A DNA stretch of 13,679 bases from DATDMG01 sp036518955. Its GTDB lineage: Bacteria > Actinomycetota > Actinomycetes > Actinomycetales > Kineosporiaceae. Positions 6,124 to 12,896 of the stretch are shown one piece after another (the first letter of the stretch is position 1; each line of letters begins with the position of its first letter). A program made the position numbers and the translations under genes. The stretch lies in contig DATDMG010000149.1 of the NCBI GenBank assembly GCA_036518955.1, positions 1-13,679 of the forward strand, read 5' to 3'. The notes below the pieces were generated by a model, which worked only from the letters and a program-made list of their open reading frames with translations, did not search any database and was not told where the DNA came from.

Positions 6124-7089
6124 ATGCCGCTGCTCACCGTGGACGACGTCCGGGCCGCCGCCGTGCGCCTCGCCGGCGTCGCCCACCGCACCCCTGTCGT
6201 CACCTCCCGCACGCTGGACGGCCTGACCGGCGGCAGCGTGCTGCTCAAGGCCGAGAACCTGCAACGGATGGGCGCGTTCAAGTTCCGCGGCGCCTACCAC
6301 GCCGTCAGCCGGCTGGACGGCGCCGCCCTGGCCGCCGGCGTGGTCGCGCCGTCCTCGGGCAACCACGCCCAGGCGCTCGCGCTCGCCGCCCGGCTGTCCG
6401 GCACCACGGCGGTCATCGTGATGCCACAGGACACCCCGCGGGCCAAGCGGGAGGCCACCGCCGGGTACGGCGCGCGGATCGTGGAGTACGACCGGTACCG
6501 CCAGGACCGGGAGGCGATCGCCCGCGCCCTGGCCGCGGAGCGGGGCCTGACGCTCGTGCACCCCTACGACGACCTGGCGGTGATGGCGGGCGCCGGCACC
6601 ACCGCACTGGAACTCGTCGAGGACGCCGGGCCGCTCGACGTCCTGCTGGTCTGCCTCGGCGGCGGCGGGCTGCTGTCCGGCTGCGCGACGGCGGCCAAGG
6701 GACTGCTGCCCCAGGTCCGGGTCATCGGGGTCGAGCCGGCGGCCGGCGACGACTGGCAGCGGTCCCTGGCCGCCGGACATCCGGTGACCGTGCCCGTGCC
6801 ACGCAGCATCGCCGACGGCCAGCTCGCCACCCGGCCCGGCGAGCTCACCTGGCAGGTGGCCGGCCCGCTCCTCGACGCCGTCGTCACCGTCACGGACGAC
6901 CAGATCAGCCGGGCCATGGCGTGGGCGTTCGAGCGGCTCAAGCTGGTCCTGGAGCCGAGCGGCGCGACGGCCCTGGCGGCGGTGCTCTGCGGCGCCGTCG
7001 ACGTGAGGGGGGCGCGGGTCGGGGTCACCCTCTCCGGCGGCAACGTCGACCCGGCCCGGTTCGCGGAGCTCACCGGGCACGCCGGGTAG
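6124..7089 (+). CDS. Threonine dehydratase / serine racemase-like PLP enzyme
   Basis: This 321-residue fold-type II PLP enzyme deaminates or racemises small hydroxy amino acids such as threonine, serine or 3-hydroxyaspartate. The PLP lysine is Lys53 in GAFKFRGA. SSGNHAQA (77-84) contacts substrate carboxylate, GGGGLLSG (179-186) binds the PLP phosphate, and SGGN near the C-terminus contacts the pyridine ring. The pattern Glu204-x3-Gly208-x-Asp210 matches the divalent-cation site of eukaryotic serine racemase and yeast SRY1-type hydroxyaspartate dehydratase. There is no ACT-type regulatory domain, so it is not the biosynthetic IlvA form. The usual AGQGT loop reads AGAGT here. The ATG at 6124 has AGGAGA 10 nt upstream. 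It follows the SRAP gene by 29 nt and is probably cotranscribed with it. Substrate cannot be fixed from sequence. Confidence 0.92.
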   Translation: MPLLTVDDVRAAAVRLAGVAHRTPVVTSRTLDGLTGGSVLLKAENLQRMGAFKFRGAYHAVSRLDGAALAAGVVAPSSGNHAQALALAARLSGTTAVIVMPQDTPRAKREATAGYGARIVEYDRYRQDREAIARALAAERGLTLVHPYDDLAVMAGAGTTALELVEDAGPLDVLLVCLGGGGLLSGCATAAKGLLPQVRVIGVEPAAGDDWQRSLAAGHPVTVPVPRSIADGQLATRPGELTWQVAGPLLDAVVTVTDDQISRAMAWAFERLKLVLEPSGATALAAVLCGAVDVRGARVGVTLSGGNVDPARFAELTGHAG

Positions 7090-7104
7090 GCCGCGCCACC
7101 GCCG

Positions 7105-7110
7105 TACCCT
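7105..7110 (+). promoter_or_regulatory. Possible -10 box upstream of DoxX-like gene
   Basis: TACCCT in the 67-bp gap fits TAnnnT and is followed by CGCCG, much like the aroA -10 (TACCCT then CGGCGG). A start site near 7117 would give a leader of about 40 nt carrying AAGGAG. No -35 is evident. Confidence 0.4.
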
Positions 7111-7156
7111 CGCCGTTCCCCTCGCGCCCCGGCGCGCGAAGGAGTAGGCAAGGGGC

Positions 7157-7726
7157 ATGACCGTCGTGCGCCGCCTGGCTCGCCCGCTGCTCGCCGCCTC
7201 CTTCATCTCCGCCGGGGTGGACGCCGTCCTGCACCCGATGCCCCGGGCCGAGTCGCTGCGCCCTCTGGTGGAGCAGGCCGCCCCGGTGCTGAACCTGCCG
7301 GCGGACCCGGAACTGCTCGTCCGGGCCAACGGCGCGGTGATGGCGGGCGCCGGCGCGTCCCTGGCTCTCGGCCGGCTGCCCCGCCTGTCGTCCCTGGCGC
7401 TGGTCGCCACGCTGCTGCCGACGGCGTGGATCGACCACGCCTTCTGGCACGAGAAGGACCCGCAGGCGCGCCGTGACCGGCGGGCGCTGTTCCTGCGCGA
7501 CGCCAGTCTCCTCGGCGGCGCGCTGCTCGCCCTGGTCGACACCGAGGGCCGGCCCGGGCTGGCCTGGCGCGGGCGGCGAGCGGTCCGCCAGGCGGAGCAG
7601 GCCCGCCGACGAGCAGGCCGCCAGGCACGGTGGACGACGCGGGAGGCGAGGCGCTCCGCGCAGCGCGTCGCCCGGTCGGCCCGGGAGTCCGTGCGGGAGG
7701 CCGCGGCGGTTCCCGGCCGGCACTGA
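7157..7726 (+). CDS. DoxX-like small membrane protein
   Basis: This 189-residue integral membrane protein resembles the DoxX family, a loosely defined group of four-helix proteins linked in some species to thiosulfate oxidation or thiol-stress complexes. The opening RPLLAASFISAGVDAVLHP is the family's typical first helix. Further hydrophobic segments lie near residues 57-73, 78-98 and 114-127. WIDHAFWHEKDP in the middle is also typical. Residues from about 135 to the end form a strongly basic Arg/Ala tail that is probably a cytoplasmic helix and is not part of the core domain. AAGGAG lies 12 nt before the ATG. Gaps of 67 and 60 nt to its neighbours, each with a candidate promoter, make strict cotranscription uncertain. 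Family call is good; function is unknown. Confidence 0.85.
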   Translation: MTVVRRLARPLLAASFISAGVDAVLHPMPRAESLRPLVEQAAPVLNLPADPELLVRANGAVMAGAGASLALGRLPRLSSLALVATLLPTAWIDHAFWHEKDPQARRDRRALFLRDASLLGGALLALVDTEGRPGLAWRGRRAVRQAEQARRRAGRQARWTTREARRSAQRVARSARESVREAAAVPGRH

Positions 7727-7773
7727 CTCCGATCGCGTCCGGTGGCAGACGCCGCTCGTCCACGGTGCTGGAC

Positions 7774-7779
7774 TACCCT
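7774..7779 (+). promoter_or_regulatory. aroA leaderless promoter -10 box
   Basis: TACCCT ends 7 nt before the aroA ATG, the spacing at which transcription starts on the ATG itself. No Shine-Dalgarno is present in the 60-bp gap, which agrees with a leaderless message. The -35 element is not clear. Confidence 0.6.
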
Positions 7780-7786
7780 CGGCGGT

Positions 7787-9115
7787 ATGAGCCACCCGAC
7801 CTGGGCCGCGCCGACCGCTGACGCCTCCGTCGACGCGCGCGTGCCGCTGCCCGGGTCCAAGTCGCTCACGAACCGGTACCTCGTGCTGGCCGCGCTCGCC
7901 GACGAACCGTCGCGGCTGCGGGCACCGCTGCGATCCCGCGACACCCTGCTGATGGCCGCCGGCCTGGGCGCCCTCGGCACCCGCATCGACGACGTCCCGG
8001 GCAGCTCTCCCTTCGGCGACGACTGGTTCCTGCACCCGCGGCCCCTGCACGGCCCGGCGGAGATCGACTGTGGCTTGGCCGGCACCGTGATGCGCTTCCT
8101 GCCGCCGGTGGCCGCGCTGGCCAGCGGCGACGTCCGCTTCGACGGCGATCCCCGCGCCCGGGAGCGTCCGATGGGTCCGGTCGTGACCGCGCTGCGCGAC
8201 CTCGGCGTCCGGGTGGACGACCAGGGGACCGGGCGCCTGCCCTTCACCGTGCACGGCACCGGGCGGCTGCGGGGTGGCACCGTCCGGATCGACGCGTCGG
8301 CGTCGAGCCAGTTCGTGTCGGCCCTGCTGCTGGTCGGCGCGCGCTGCACGGAAGGGCTGGTGGTCGAGCACGTCGGGCCACCCATCCCGAGCGAGCCGCA
8401 CGTGGTGATGACCGTGGAGGCGCTCCGCGACGTCGGGGTCGTGATCGACACCGAGGACACCGCGACCTGGCGGGTGGAGCCGGGCGCGATGGGCGCGCTC
8501 GACGTCCAGGTCGAACCCGACCTCTCCAACGCGGCGCCGTTCCTGGCGGCGGCGGCCGTCACCGGCGGCCGGGTCCACGTACCCGGCTGGCCGCAGTACA
8601 CCACCCAGGCCGGGGACTCTCTGCGCGACCTGCTCGACCAGATGGGCTGCGACGTGGCCCTCGACCGGGAGGGGCTCACCGTGCAGGGCACCGGCGAGCT
8701 CTACGGCCTGGACGCCGACCTGCACGCCGCCGGCGAGCTCACCCCGGTGGTGGCCGCCCTGGCAGCGCTCGCCGACTCCCCCTCCCACCTGCACGGCATC
8801 GCCCACCTACGCGGCCACGAGACGGACCGGCTGACCGCCCTGGCGAACGAGCTCAACAAGCTCGGGGGCGAGGTCACCGAGACGGCGGACGGCCTGGTGA
8901 TCCACCCCAAGCCGCTGCACGGGGGCGTCTTCGCCACCTACGACGACCACCGGATCGCCCACGCCGCGGCCGTGATCGGCCTGCGGGTGCCCGGCGTCCT
9001 GGTGGAGAACGTCGAGACCACCGCCAAGACCCTGCCCGGCTTCGCCGGGTTGTGGGAGGCCTTGCTCGACTCGCCGGCGGGGACGACGCCTCGGTCGGGC
9101 GACGTCCGCGGGTGA
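7787..9115 (+). CDS. aroA: 3-phosphoshikimate 1-carboxyvinyltransferase (EPSP synthase)
   Basis: AroA joins phosphoenolpyruvate to shikimate 3-phosphate in the sixth step of the shikimate pathway, in the cytoplasm. The 442-residue product has normal length. PGSKSLTNRYLVLAALA carries the substrate lysine (Lys25). GLAGTVMRFLPP contains Gly99, the counterpart of E. coli Gly96. SASSQFVSALLL binds shikimate phosphate. GELTPVVAAL carries Glu317 where E. coli has the catalytic Asp313, as in my recollection of the mycobacterial enzyme. RGHETDRL and YDDHRIAHAAAVIGL complete the C-terminal domain. The start ATG 7787 is fixed by the leaderless -10 box and by the short N-terminus before the first conserved strand. 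rsgA follows after 7 nt, so the two genes are probably one transcript. This aroA-rsgA pairing is common in actinobacteria. Confidence 0.98.
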   Translation: MSHPTWAAPTADASVDARVPLPGSKSLTNRYLVLAALADEPSRLRAPLRSRDTLLMAAGLGALGTRIDDVPGSSPFGDDWFLHPRPLHGPAEIDCGLAGTVMRFLPPVAALASGDVRFDGDPRARERPMGPVVTALRDLGVRVDDQGTGRLPFTVHGTGRLRGGTVRIDASASSQFVSALLLVGARCTEGLVVEHVGPPIPSEPHVVMTVEALRDVGVVIDTEDTATWRVEPGAMGALDVQVEPDLSNAAPFLAAAAVTGGRVHVPGWPQYTTQAGDSLRDLLDQMGCDVALDREGLTVQGTGELYGLDADLHAAGELTPVVAALAALADSPSHLHGIAHLRGHETDRLTALANELNKLGGEVTETADGLVIHPKPLHGGVFATYDDHRIAHAAAVIGLRVPGVLVENVETTAKTLPGFAGLWEALLDSPAGTTPRSGDVRG

Positions 9116-9122
9116 CGCCGCG

Positions 9123-10163
9123 GTGACGAGGCGCAGCCGCCGGGACCTTGACGAGTCCGACGTCCGCATCCGCCCCAACCCGCGGGGGACACGGCCGCGC
9201 AGCAAGGACCGCCCCCGGCACGAGGACGCCGTCCCGGCCTGGGTGATCGCGGTCGACCGAGGCCGGTACACCTGCCTGGTGTCCGAGGGCCGGCCGGAGG
9301 AGCGTGTGGTCACCGCGATGAAGGCTCGGGAACTCGGCCGGTCGGGGATCCTGGTCGGGGATCGGGTCGGGTTGGTCGGCGACGTCAGCGCGGCCCCGGG
9401 CACCCTCGCCCGGGTCGTCCGGGTCGACGGCCGGACGTCGATGCTGCGGCGCAGCGCGGACGACGTCGACCCGGTCGAGCGCGGCATCGTGGCCAACGCC
9501 GACCAGTTGGCGGTCGTGACCGCGCTGGCGGAGCCGCAGCCGCGGCCGCGGATGGTGGACCGCTGCCTGGTCGCCGCCTACGATGCGGGCCTGGATCCGC
9601 TGCTCGTCCTGACCAAGGCCGATCTGGCCGACCCGACGGAGTTCCTGGCGAACTACGCGCCCCTCGACGTCGGGTTCGTGGTGACGGCCCGCAACAGCGC
9701 CGACTGGACCGGCCTGGACGCCGTCCGGGCGGCGGTTTCCGGCCGGGTCACCGTGCTGGTGGGGCATTCCGGTGTCGGCAAGTCCACGCTCGTCAACGCG
9801 CTCGTACCCGGGGCCGGGCGGGCGACCGGACTGGTCAACGACGTGACCGGCCGGGGGCGACACACCTCGACGTCCGCGGTGGCCCTGCGGCTGCCGGACG
9901 GCGGGTGGGTCGTCGACACCCCCGGCGTCCGCTCGTTCGGGCTTGCCCATGTGGACCCCGACCGGATCGTCCACCACTTCCCCGACCTGGCCGCCGGAAC
10001 CGGCGACTGCCCCCGCGGGTGCACGCACGACGAGCCGGACTGCGGCCTGGCGGAGTTCGTGGCCTCCGGCGGTGCCGGAGCGGCCGGACCGGCCCGGCTG
10101 ACGTCACTCCGCCGGCTGCTGCGCTCCCGGGCCGGCGGCCTCGACGACCCGACGCACCCCTGA
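9123..10163 (+). CDS. rsgA: Ribosome small subunit-dependent GTPase RsgA
   Basis: RsgA is a circularly permuted GTPase that proofreads and releases late 30S ribosomal particles. The GTPase motifs appear in permuted order: G4 LTKAD (163-167), G1 GHSGVGKST (214-222), then G3 DTPG (265-268). An N-terminal OB-fold segment spans about residues 40-110, and the C-terminal zinc-binding set is Cys296-x3-Cys300-x-His302-x4-Cys307. Length is 346 residues, and the basic first 35 residues are typical of the actinobacterial form. The GTG at 9123 lies 7 nt after the aroA stop with no separate Shine-Dalgarno, suggesting translational coupling. It is the last gene of the rightward block and converges on the DUF2087 gene. 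Confidence 0.97.
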   Translation: MTRRSRRDLDESDVRIRPNPRGTRPRSKDRPRHEDAVPAWVIAVDRGRYTCLVSEGRPEERVVTAMKARELGRSGILVGDRVGLVGDVSAAPGTLARVVRVDGRTSMLRRSADDVDPVERGIVANADQLAVVTALAEPQPRPRMVDRCLVAAYDAGLDPLLVLTKADLADPTEFLANYAPLDVGFVVTARNSADWTGLDAVRAAVSGRVTVLVGHSGVGKSTLVNALVPGAGRATGLVNDVTGRGRHTSTSAVALRLPDGGWVVDTPGVRSFGLAHVDPDRIVHHFPDLAAGTGDCPRGCTHDEPDCGLAEFVASGGAGAAGPARLTSLRRLLRSRAGGLDDPTHP

Positions 10164-10173
10164 ACCGGCCGCT

Positions 10174-10207
10174 CCACCTCCGGGCCCCACCTCCGGGCCC
10201 CGCCTCC
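10174..10207. repeat. 13-bp tandem repeat between convergent genes, possible terminator
   Basis: CCACCTCCGGGCC is repeated exactly at 10174-10186 and 10187-10199, followed by a degenerate partial third copy (CCGCCTCC, 10200-10207) that runs into the stop codon of the leftward gene. Because GGGCCC is self-complementary, the copies at 10182-10187 and 10195-10200 can pair as a 6-bp stem with a 7-nt loop. It may therefore help end transcription from both sides. There is no T-tract. Confidence 0.75.
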
Positions 10208-10518
10208 TACAGGTCCACCGAGCCACCGATGCGCCAGTAGATCCCGCCGGCCCGATCCAGGAACCCCTCGTCGACCAGGTAGCGGCGCACCATCGCGACG
10301 TCGTCGTGGACCGGCCGCAGCCGGCGGTTCACCTCGGCCTCGGGATAACGCTCGCCAGGTTCGAACCGCTGCGCGATATGGTCGAGCACGACGAGCCGTT
10401 TCGACCGCTTCGCCGGGAGCGTGATGAGGCGCCCCTCCGGATCGATGAAGGTCCGGAGGATCACCTCGGGCCGAAGGGCCGCCTCCGCGGGAGTCAGCGG
10501 CTCGCCACCCGTCACCAT
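10207..10518 (-). CDS. DUF2087 domain protein (small winged-helix-like)
   Basis: The 103-residue product is almost entirely a DUF2087 domain. Recognisable elements are FIDPEGRLITLPAKRSKRL near residues 24-42, VLDHIAQRFEPGERYPEAEV (44-63), NRRLRPVHDDVAMVRRYLVD and the C-terminal GGIYWRIG. The family is small and cytoplasmic, with a predicted helix-turn-helix-like fold, and is often fused to or found near MarR/ArsR-type regulators; its biochemical role is not established. The ATG at 10518 is preceded by TAGCTT with a 7-nt gap, fitting a leaderless transcript, and there is no Shine-Dalgarno at a suitable distance. It lies 57 nt downstream of the DUF2231 gene, so it could also be read from that promoter. 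Confidence 0.93.
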   Translation of the reverse strand: MVTGGEPLTPAEAALRPEVILRTFIDPEGRLITLPAKRSKRLVVLDHIAQRFEPGERYPEAEVNRRLRPVHDDVAMVRRYLVDEGFLDRAGGIYWRIGGSVDL

Positions 10519-10525
10519 GACCCTG

Positions 10526-10531
10526 AAGCTA
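10526..10531 (-). promoter_or_regulatory. Leaderless promoter -10 box of the DUF2087 gene
   Basis: Reading leftward, TAGCTT (10531-10526) is followed by 7 nt and then the ATG at 10518, the same geometry as the aroA start. No -35 is clear. Confidence 0.5.
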
Positions 10532-10575
10532 CCCGCACTGATCCCGGGCGGGTAGCCGGGCCCCGGGTGCCTGGG

Positions 10576-11043
10576 TCACGAACCCGAGGCGGTCGACGAC
10601 ACCACGCCGGACCAGACGTCGGTGGCGCCGCTGTGGCCGACCAGGACCGTCCAGCCGGTGGCGGCGACGCCGGTCACCACGGCCAGCACGATCGCCACCA
10701 CGGTCAGCCCGGCGACCCGCCGGGCGAGCCAGAGGACGACCGCCGCGACCAGCAGGGCGATCGCGAAGTACGGCAGCAGGGCGCCCTGGTCGGCGTGCTC
10801 CTTGGCGACCGCCGCGCCGCCGCGGATCGCCTGCAGGCGGCCCTGGAACTTCTCGCCGGACTCCTTCGCGACCAGCGTGGTCGCGACCACGGCCAGGTCC
10901 GCGGCGACGACCGCCCAGGCCGCGCCCCGCCAGGCCGGGCGGATCGCCACCGCCATCGTCACCAGCGACATCAGGGGCAGCAGGACGACGGTCGCATGCA
11001 CGACCAGGGGGTGGAGCGGCAGCCCCGCAATGGTATCGAACAC
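10576..11043 (-). CDS. DUF2231 family membrane protein
   Basis: This 155-residue integral membrane protein has about four hydrophobic helices, near residues 16-35, 41-58, 91-107 and 111-131. The family hallmarks are the N-terminal GLPLHPLVVHATVVLLPL with two conserved histidines and the C-terminal LVGHSGATDVW. A loop between helices 2 and 3 is charged and contains HADQG. The biochemical role of DUF2231 proteins is not known. The GTG at 11043 is chosen because GGAGAGG lies 7 nt upstream and the conserved domain begins directly after it. The open frame reaching 11217 has no domain sequence. It is divergent from hisN across a 191-bp gap and lies upstream of the DUF2087 gene in the same direction. 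Confidence 0.93.
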   Translation of the reverse strand: MFDTIAGLPLHPLVVHATVVLLPLMSLVTMAVAIRPAWRGAAWAVVAADLAVVATTLVAKESGEKFQGRLQAIRGGAAVAKEHADQGALLPYFAIALLVAAVVLWLARRVAGLTVVAIVLAVVTGVAATGWTVLVGHSGATDVWSGVVSSTASGS

Positions 11044-11183
11044 GTTCGTTCCTCTCCGCCCGGCAGTCCACGCCGGCCTCGCGTGATCATGGATCGGCGT
11101 CCCGGGTCGAGCAGAACGTACCGCGCGCCTCACCGGTTCGGCCTGGACGACCGGCCAACGAGCGGTAGGTTCATCACCGCACG

Positions 11184-11189
11184 TAATGT
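11184..11189 (+). promoter_or_regulatory. Possible hisN -10 box
   Basis: TAATGT in the 191-bp gap fits TAnnnT and lies about 45 bp before the hisN GTG, leaving room for a short leader that includes GAGGAG. It sits inside a small inverted repeat GCAC-gtaat-GTGC (11179-11191). No -35 was recognised. Confidence 0.4.
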
Positions 11190-11234
11190 GCACCCTTCCC
11201 CGACCCGCCTTCCCCACCCGCGAGGAGCCCGATC

Positions 11235-12017
11235 GTGGCCGGACACGAGGACGACCTTCGCCTGGGGCACGTGATCGCGGACATGGTCGACTCGCTGACC
11301 ATGTCCCGGTTCCAGGCCGCCGACCTACGGGTGGAGACCAAGCCGGATCTGACGCCGGTCACCGACGCGGACCGGGCCGCCGAGGAACTGGTCCGCAACC
11401 AGCTGAAGCGCACCCGCCCCCGGGACGCCGTCGTCGGGGAGGAGTTCGATGCGACCGGTCGGGGCACGCGACGGTGGATCATCGACCCGATCGACGGCAC
11501 CAAGAACTTCGTCCGCGGGGTGCCGGTCTGGGCGACCCTGCTCGCGCTGGTGGAGGACGACGACGTCGTCGTCGGGATCGTCTCCGCGCCCGCGCTGCAG
11601 CGCCGCTGGTGGGCAGCCTCCGGCGCCGGTGCGTGGAGCGGCCGCAGCTTGTCGTCCGCGCGCCGGCTCCAGGTGTCGGCGGTCTCGTCCATCCATGACG
11701 CGTCGATGTCGTACTCGGAGATCGGTGAGTGGGAGAAGGCCGGGCTCGGCGAGCAGTTCCTGTCGCTGACCCGCCGGGTGTGGCGCTCGCGCGCCTACGG
11801 GGACTTCTGGTCGTACATGCTGCTGGCCGAGGGGGCCGTGGACATCGCCGCCGAACCCGACCTGGCCATCTACGACATGGCCGCACTGGTGCCCGTGATC
11901 GTCGAGGCGGGCGGCCGGTTCACCTCACTCGACGGCGTCGACGGGCCGTTCGGGGGCAGCGCCCTGGCCACGAACGGCGAGCTGCACGAGACCGTCCTGC
12001 GCACCCTGGCCCCCTGA
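11235..12017 (+). CDS. hisN: Histidinol-phosphatase, inositol monophosphatase family
   Basis: HisN removes phosphate from L-histidinol phosphate in the penultimate part of histidine synthesis. The 260-residue cytoplasmic enzyme shows the metal-dependent motifs of the inositol monophosphatase family: TDAD (43-46), GEE with Glu69/Glu70, WIIDPIDGTKNF with Asp84, Ile86, Asp87, Gly88 and Thr89, and Asp214 in the C-terminal IYDMAAL. The HisN branch is supported by the RGVPVWATLLAL segment after the DPIDGT motif and by the location near aroA-rsgA, as in streptomycetes. An inositol phosphatase role cannot be excluded by sequence alone. GTG 11235 has GAGGAG 7 nt upstream. The final 93 nt overlap the convergent membrane protein gene. 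Confidence 0.93.
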   Translation: MAGHEDDLRLGHVIADMVDSLTMSRFQAADLRVETKPDLTPVTDADRAAEELVRNQLKRTRPRDAVVGEEFDATGRGTRRWIIDPIDGTKNFVRGVPVWATLLALVEDDDVVVGIVSAPALQRRWWAASGAGAWSGRSLSSARRLQVSAVSSIHDASMSYSEIGEWEKAGLGEQFLSLTRRVWRSRAYGDFWSYMLLAEGAVDIAAEPDLAIYDMAALVPVIVEAGGRFTSLDGVDGPFGGSALATNGELHETVLRTLAP

Positions 12018-12815
12018 CGACCGGCCACCGCCCGTCAGTGCCCCGGAACGCCCGGCTCGCCGGGTTCCCGGGTCGGCGCGGGCCGCCGCCACCCTGCCCT
12101 GGATCCGCGGCGCGAGCCAGAGCGCGTAGAGATCGAACCAGCCGTACCCGCCGGCCGCACCGGACGGCGGGTTCCCCTGGGGGATCACCCCGAGCAGCGG
12201 GTCCCGCGGGGCCCACGTCCAGGTGCCGAGGCGGGTACCCAGCAATTCGAGATAGCTGACCATGACGAACGCGCCCACGTAGAGCAGGCGACTCGGGCCC
12301 CGCAGCAGGAACAGCAGCAGGCAGCCGAACCAGAAGGCCCCCAACGCGTCCGCGCGTCCGGGCGCGGCCACGCCGAGGACCGCCCAGCACCCGCCGACGA
12401 CGATCGTGCCGGCCACCCCCGCCCGCGGCGCGCGGCGCAGCAGGTCACTGCGGCCCAGCGCGAGGGCCGCCAGGTACACCAGGCCGTGTCCCGGCGGGAC
12501 GAAGAGCGGGACCGTACCGATCCGGTAGACGTACGCCCCGAGCAGGGGCGAGAAGGTGTACTCCACCAGCGTGGCCAACGCGACGACCACCAGCGTCTGC
12601 ACCCGCACCAGGGTGGGCTCCCGTCGAAGCAGCACCGCGAGCAGGGCCCACGTCACCAGCCCGAGCACCACCTGGCGCACCGCCTCCGCGCCGTCCCACG
12701 CCCGGACGGAGTCCAGCAGGAGAGCCACCGCGATCCACGCCGTCACCCCACCGGCGACCGCGGCGGCGCCCCACCGCCGGGAGGTCACGCCGGGGTCCGC
12801 GCCAGCCGAGTCCAC
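11925..12815 (-). CDS. Uncharacterised polytopic membrane protein
   Basis: I do not recognise a named family. The protein of about 296 residues has roughly seven hydrophobic segments: 16-35, 45-63, 72-92, 103-121, 134-151, 157-171 and 177-193 (from GTG 12815). Conserved-looking motifs are VEYTFSPLLGAYVYR (84-98), VPLFVPPGHGLVYLAALALG (102-121), SYLELLGTRLGTWTWAPRD (187-205) and GNPPSGAAGGYGWFD (214-228). Related actinobacterial hypothetical proteins carry similar PPGHGLVY and NPPSG motifs, from memory. No Shine-Dalgarno is seen; GTG 12821 and GTG 12788 are alternative starts. Residues 267-296 are a Gly/Arg-rich tail read antisense to hisN. The tail is unlike the rest, but no earlier stop exists in this frame. 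It is divergent from the Rrf2 gene across about 80 bp. Confidence 0.8.
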   Translation of the reverse strand: MDSAGADPGVTSRRWGAAAVAGGVTAWIAVALLLDSVRAWDGAEAVRQVVLGLVTWALLAVLLRREPTLVRVQTLVVVALATLVEYTFSPLLGAYVYRIGTVPLFVPPGHGLVYLAALALGRSDLLRRAPRAGVAGTIVVGGCWAVLGVAAPGRADALGAFWFGCLLLFLLRGPSRLLYVGAFVMVSYLELLGTRLGTWTWAPRDPLLGVIPQGNPPSGAAGGYGWFDLYALWLAPRIQGRVAAARADPGTRRAGRSGALTGGGRSSGGQGAQDGLVQLAVRGQGAAPERPVDAVE

Positions 12816-12884
12816 CGGCACAGCATGGCATCGCGGCGCGACAGGTCCGAAGGTGAGGTAAGCCCTGTCCGATCTTTCCGCTAC

Positions 12885-12890
12885 AGGAGA
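12885..12890 (+). promoter_or_regulatory. Ribosome binding site deciding the Rrf2 start
   Basis: AGGAGA lies 6 nt before GTG 12897 and 12 nt before GTG 12903. Both are in frame, and the spacing favours 12897. An ATG at 12895 overlaps them but is out of frame. Confidence 0.6.
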
Positions 12891-12896
12891 CACAAT

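Noticed and set aside
6106..8806. Long minus-strand open frames of 861 and 578 codons opposite the dehydratase, DoxX and aroA genes
   Set aside because: They have no recognisable domains and are exactly antisense to well-supported genes.
10576..11217. Longer 213-residue version of the DUF2231 protein
   Set aside because: The extra N-terminal part lacks domain sequence, and a strong ribosome binding site supports GTG 11043.
11556..11573. 18-bp perfect palindrome GACGACGACGTCGTCGTC
   Set aside because: It lies inside hisN and simply encodes Asp-Asp-Asp-Val-Val-Val with preferred codons; coding explains it.
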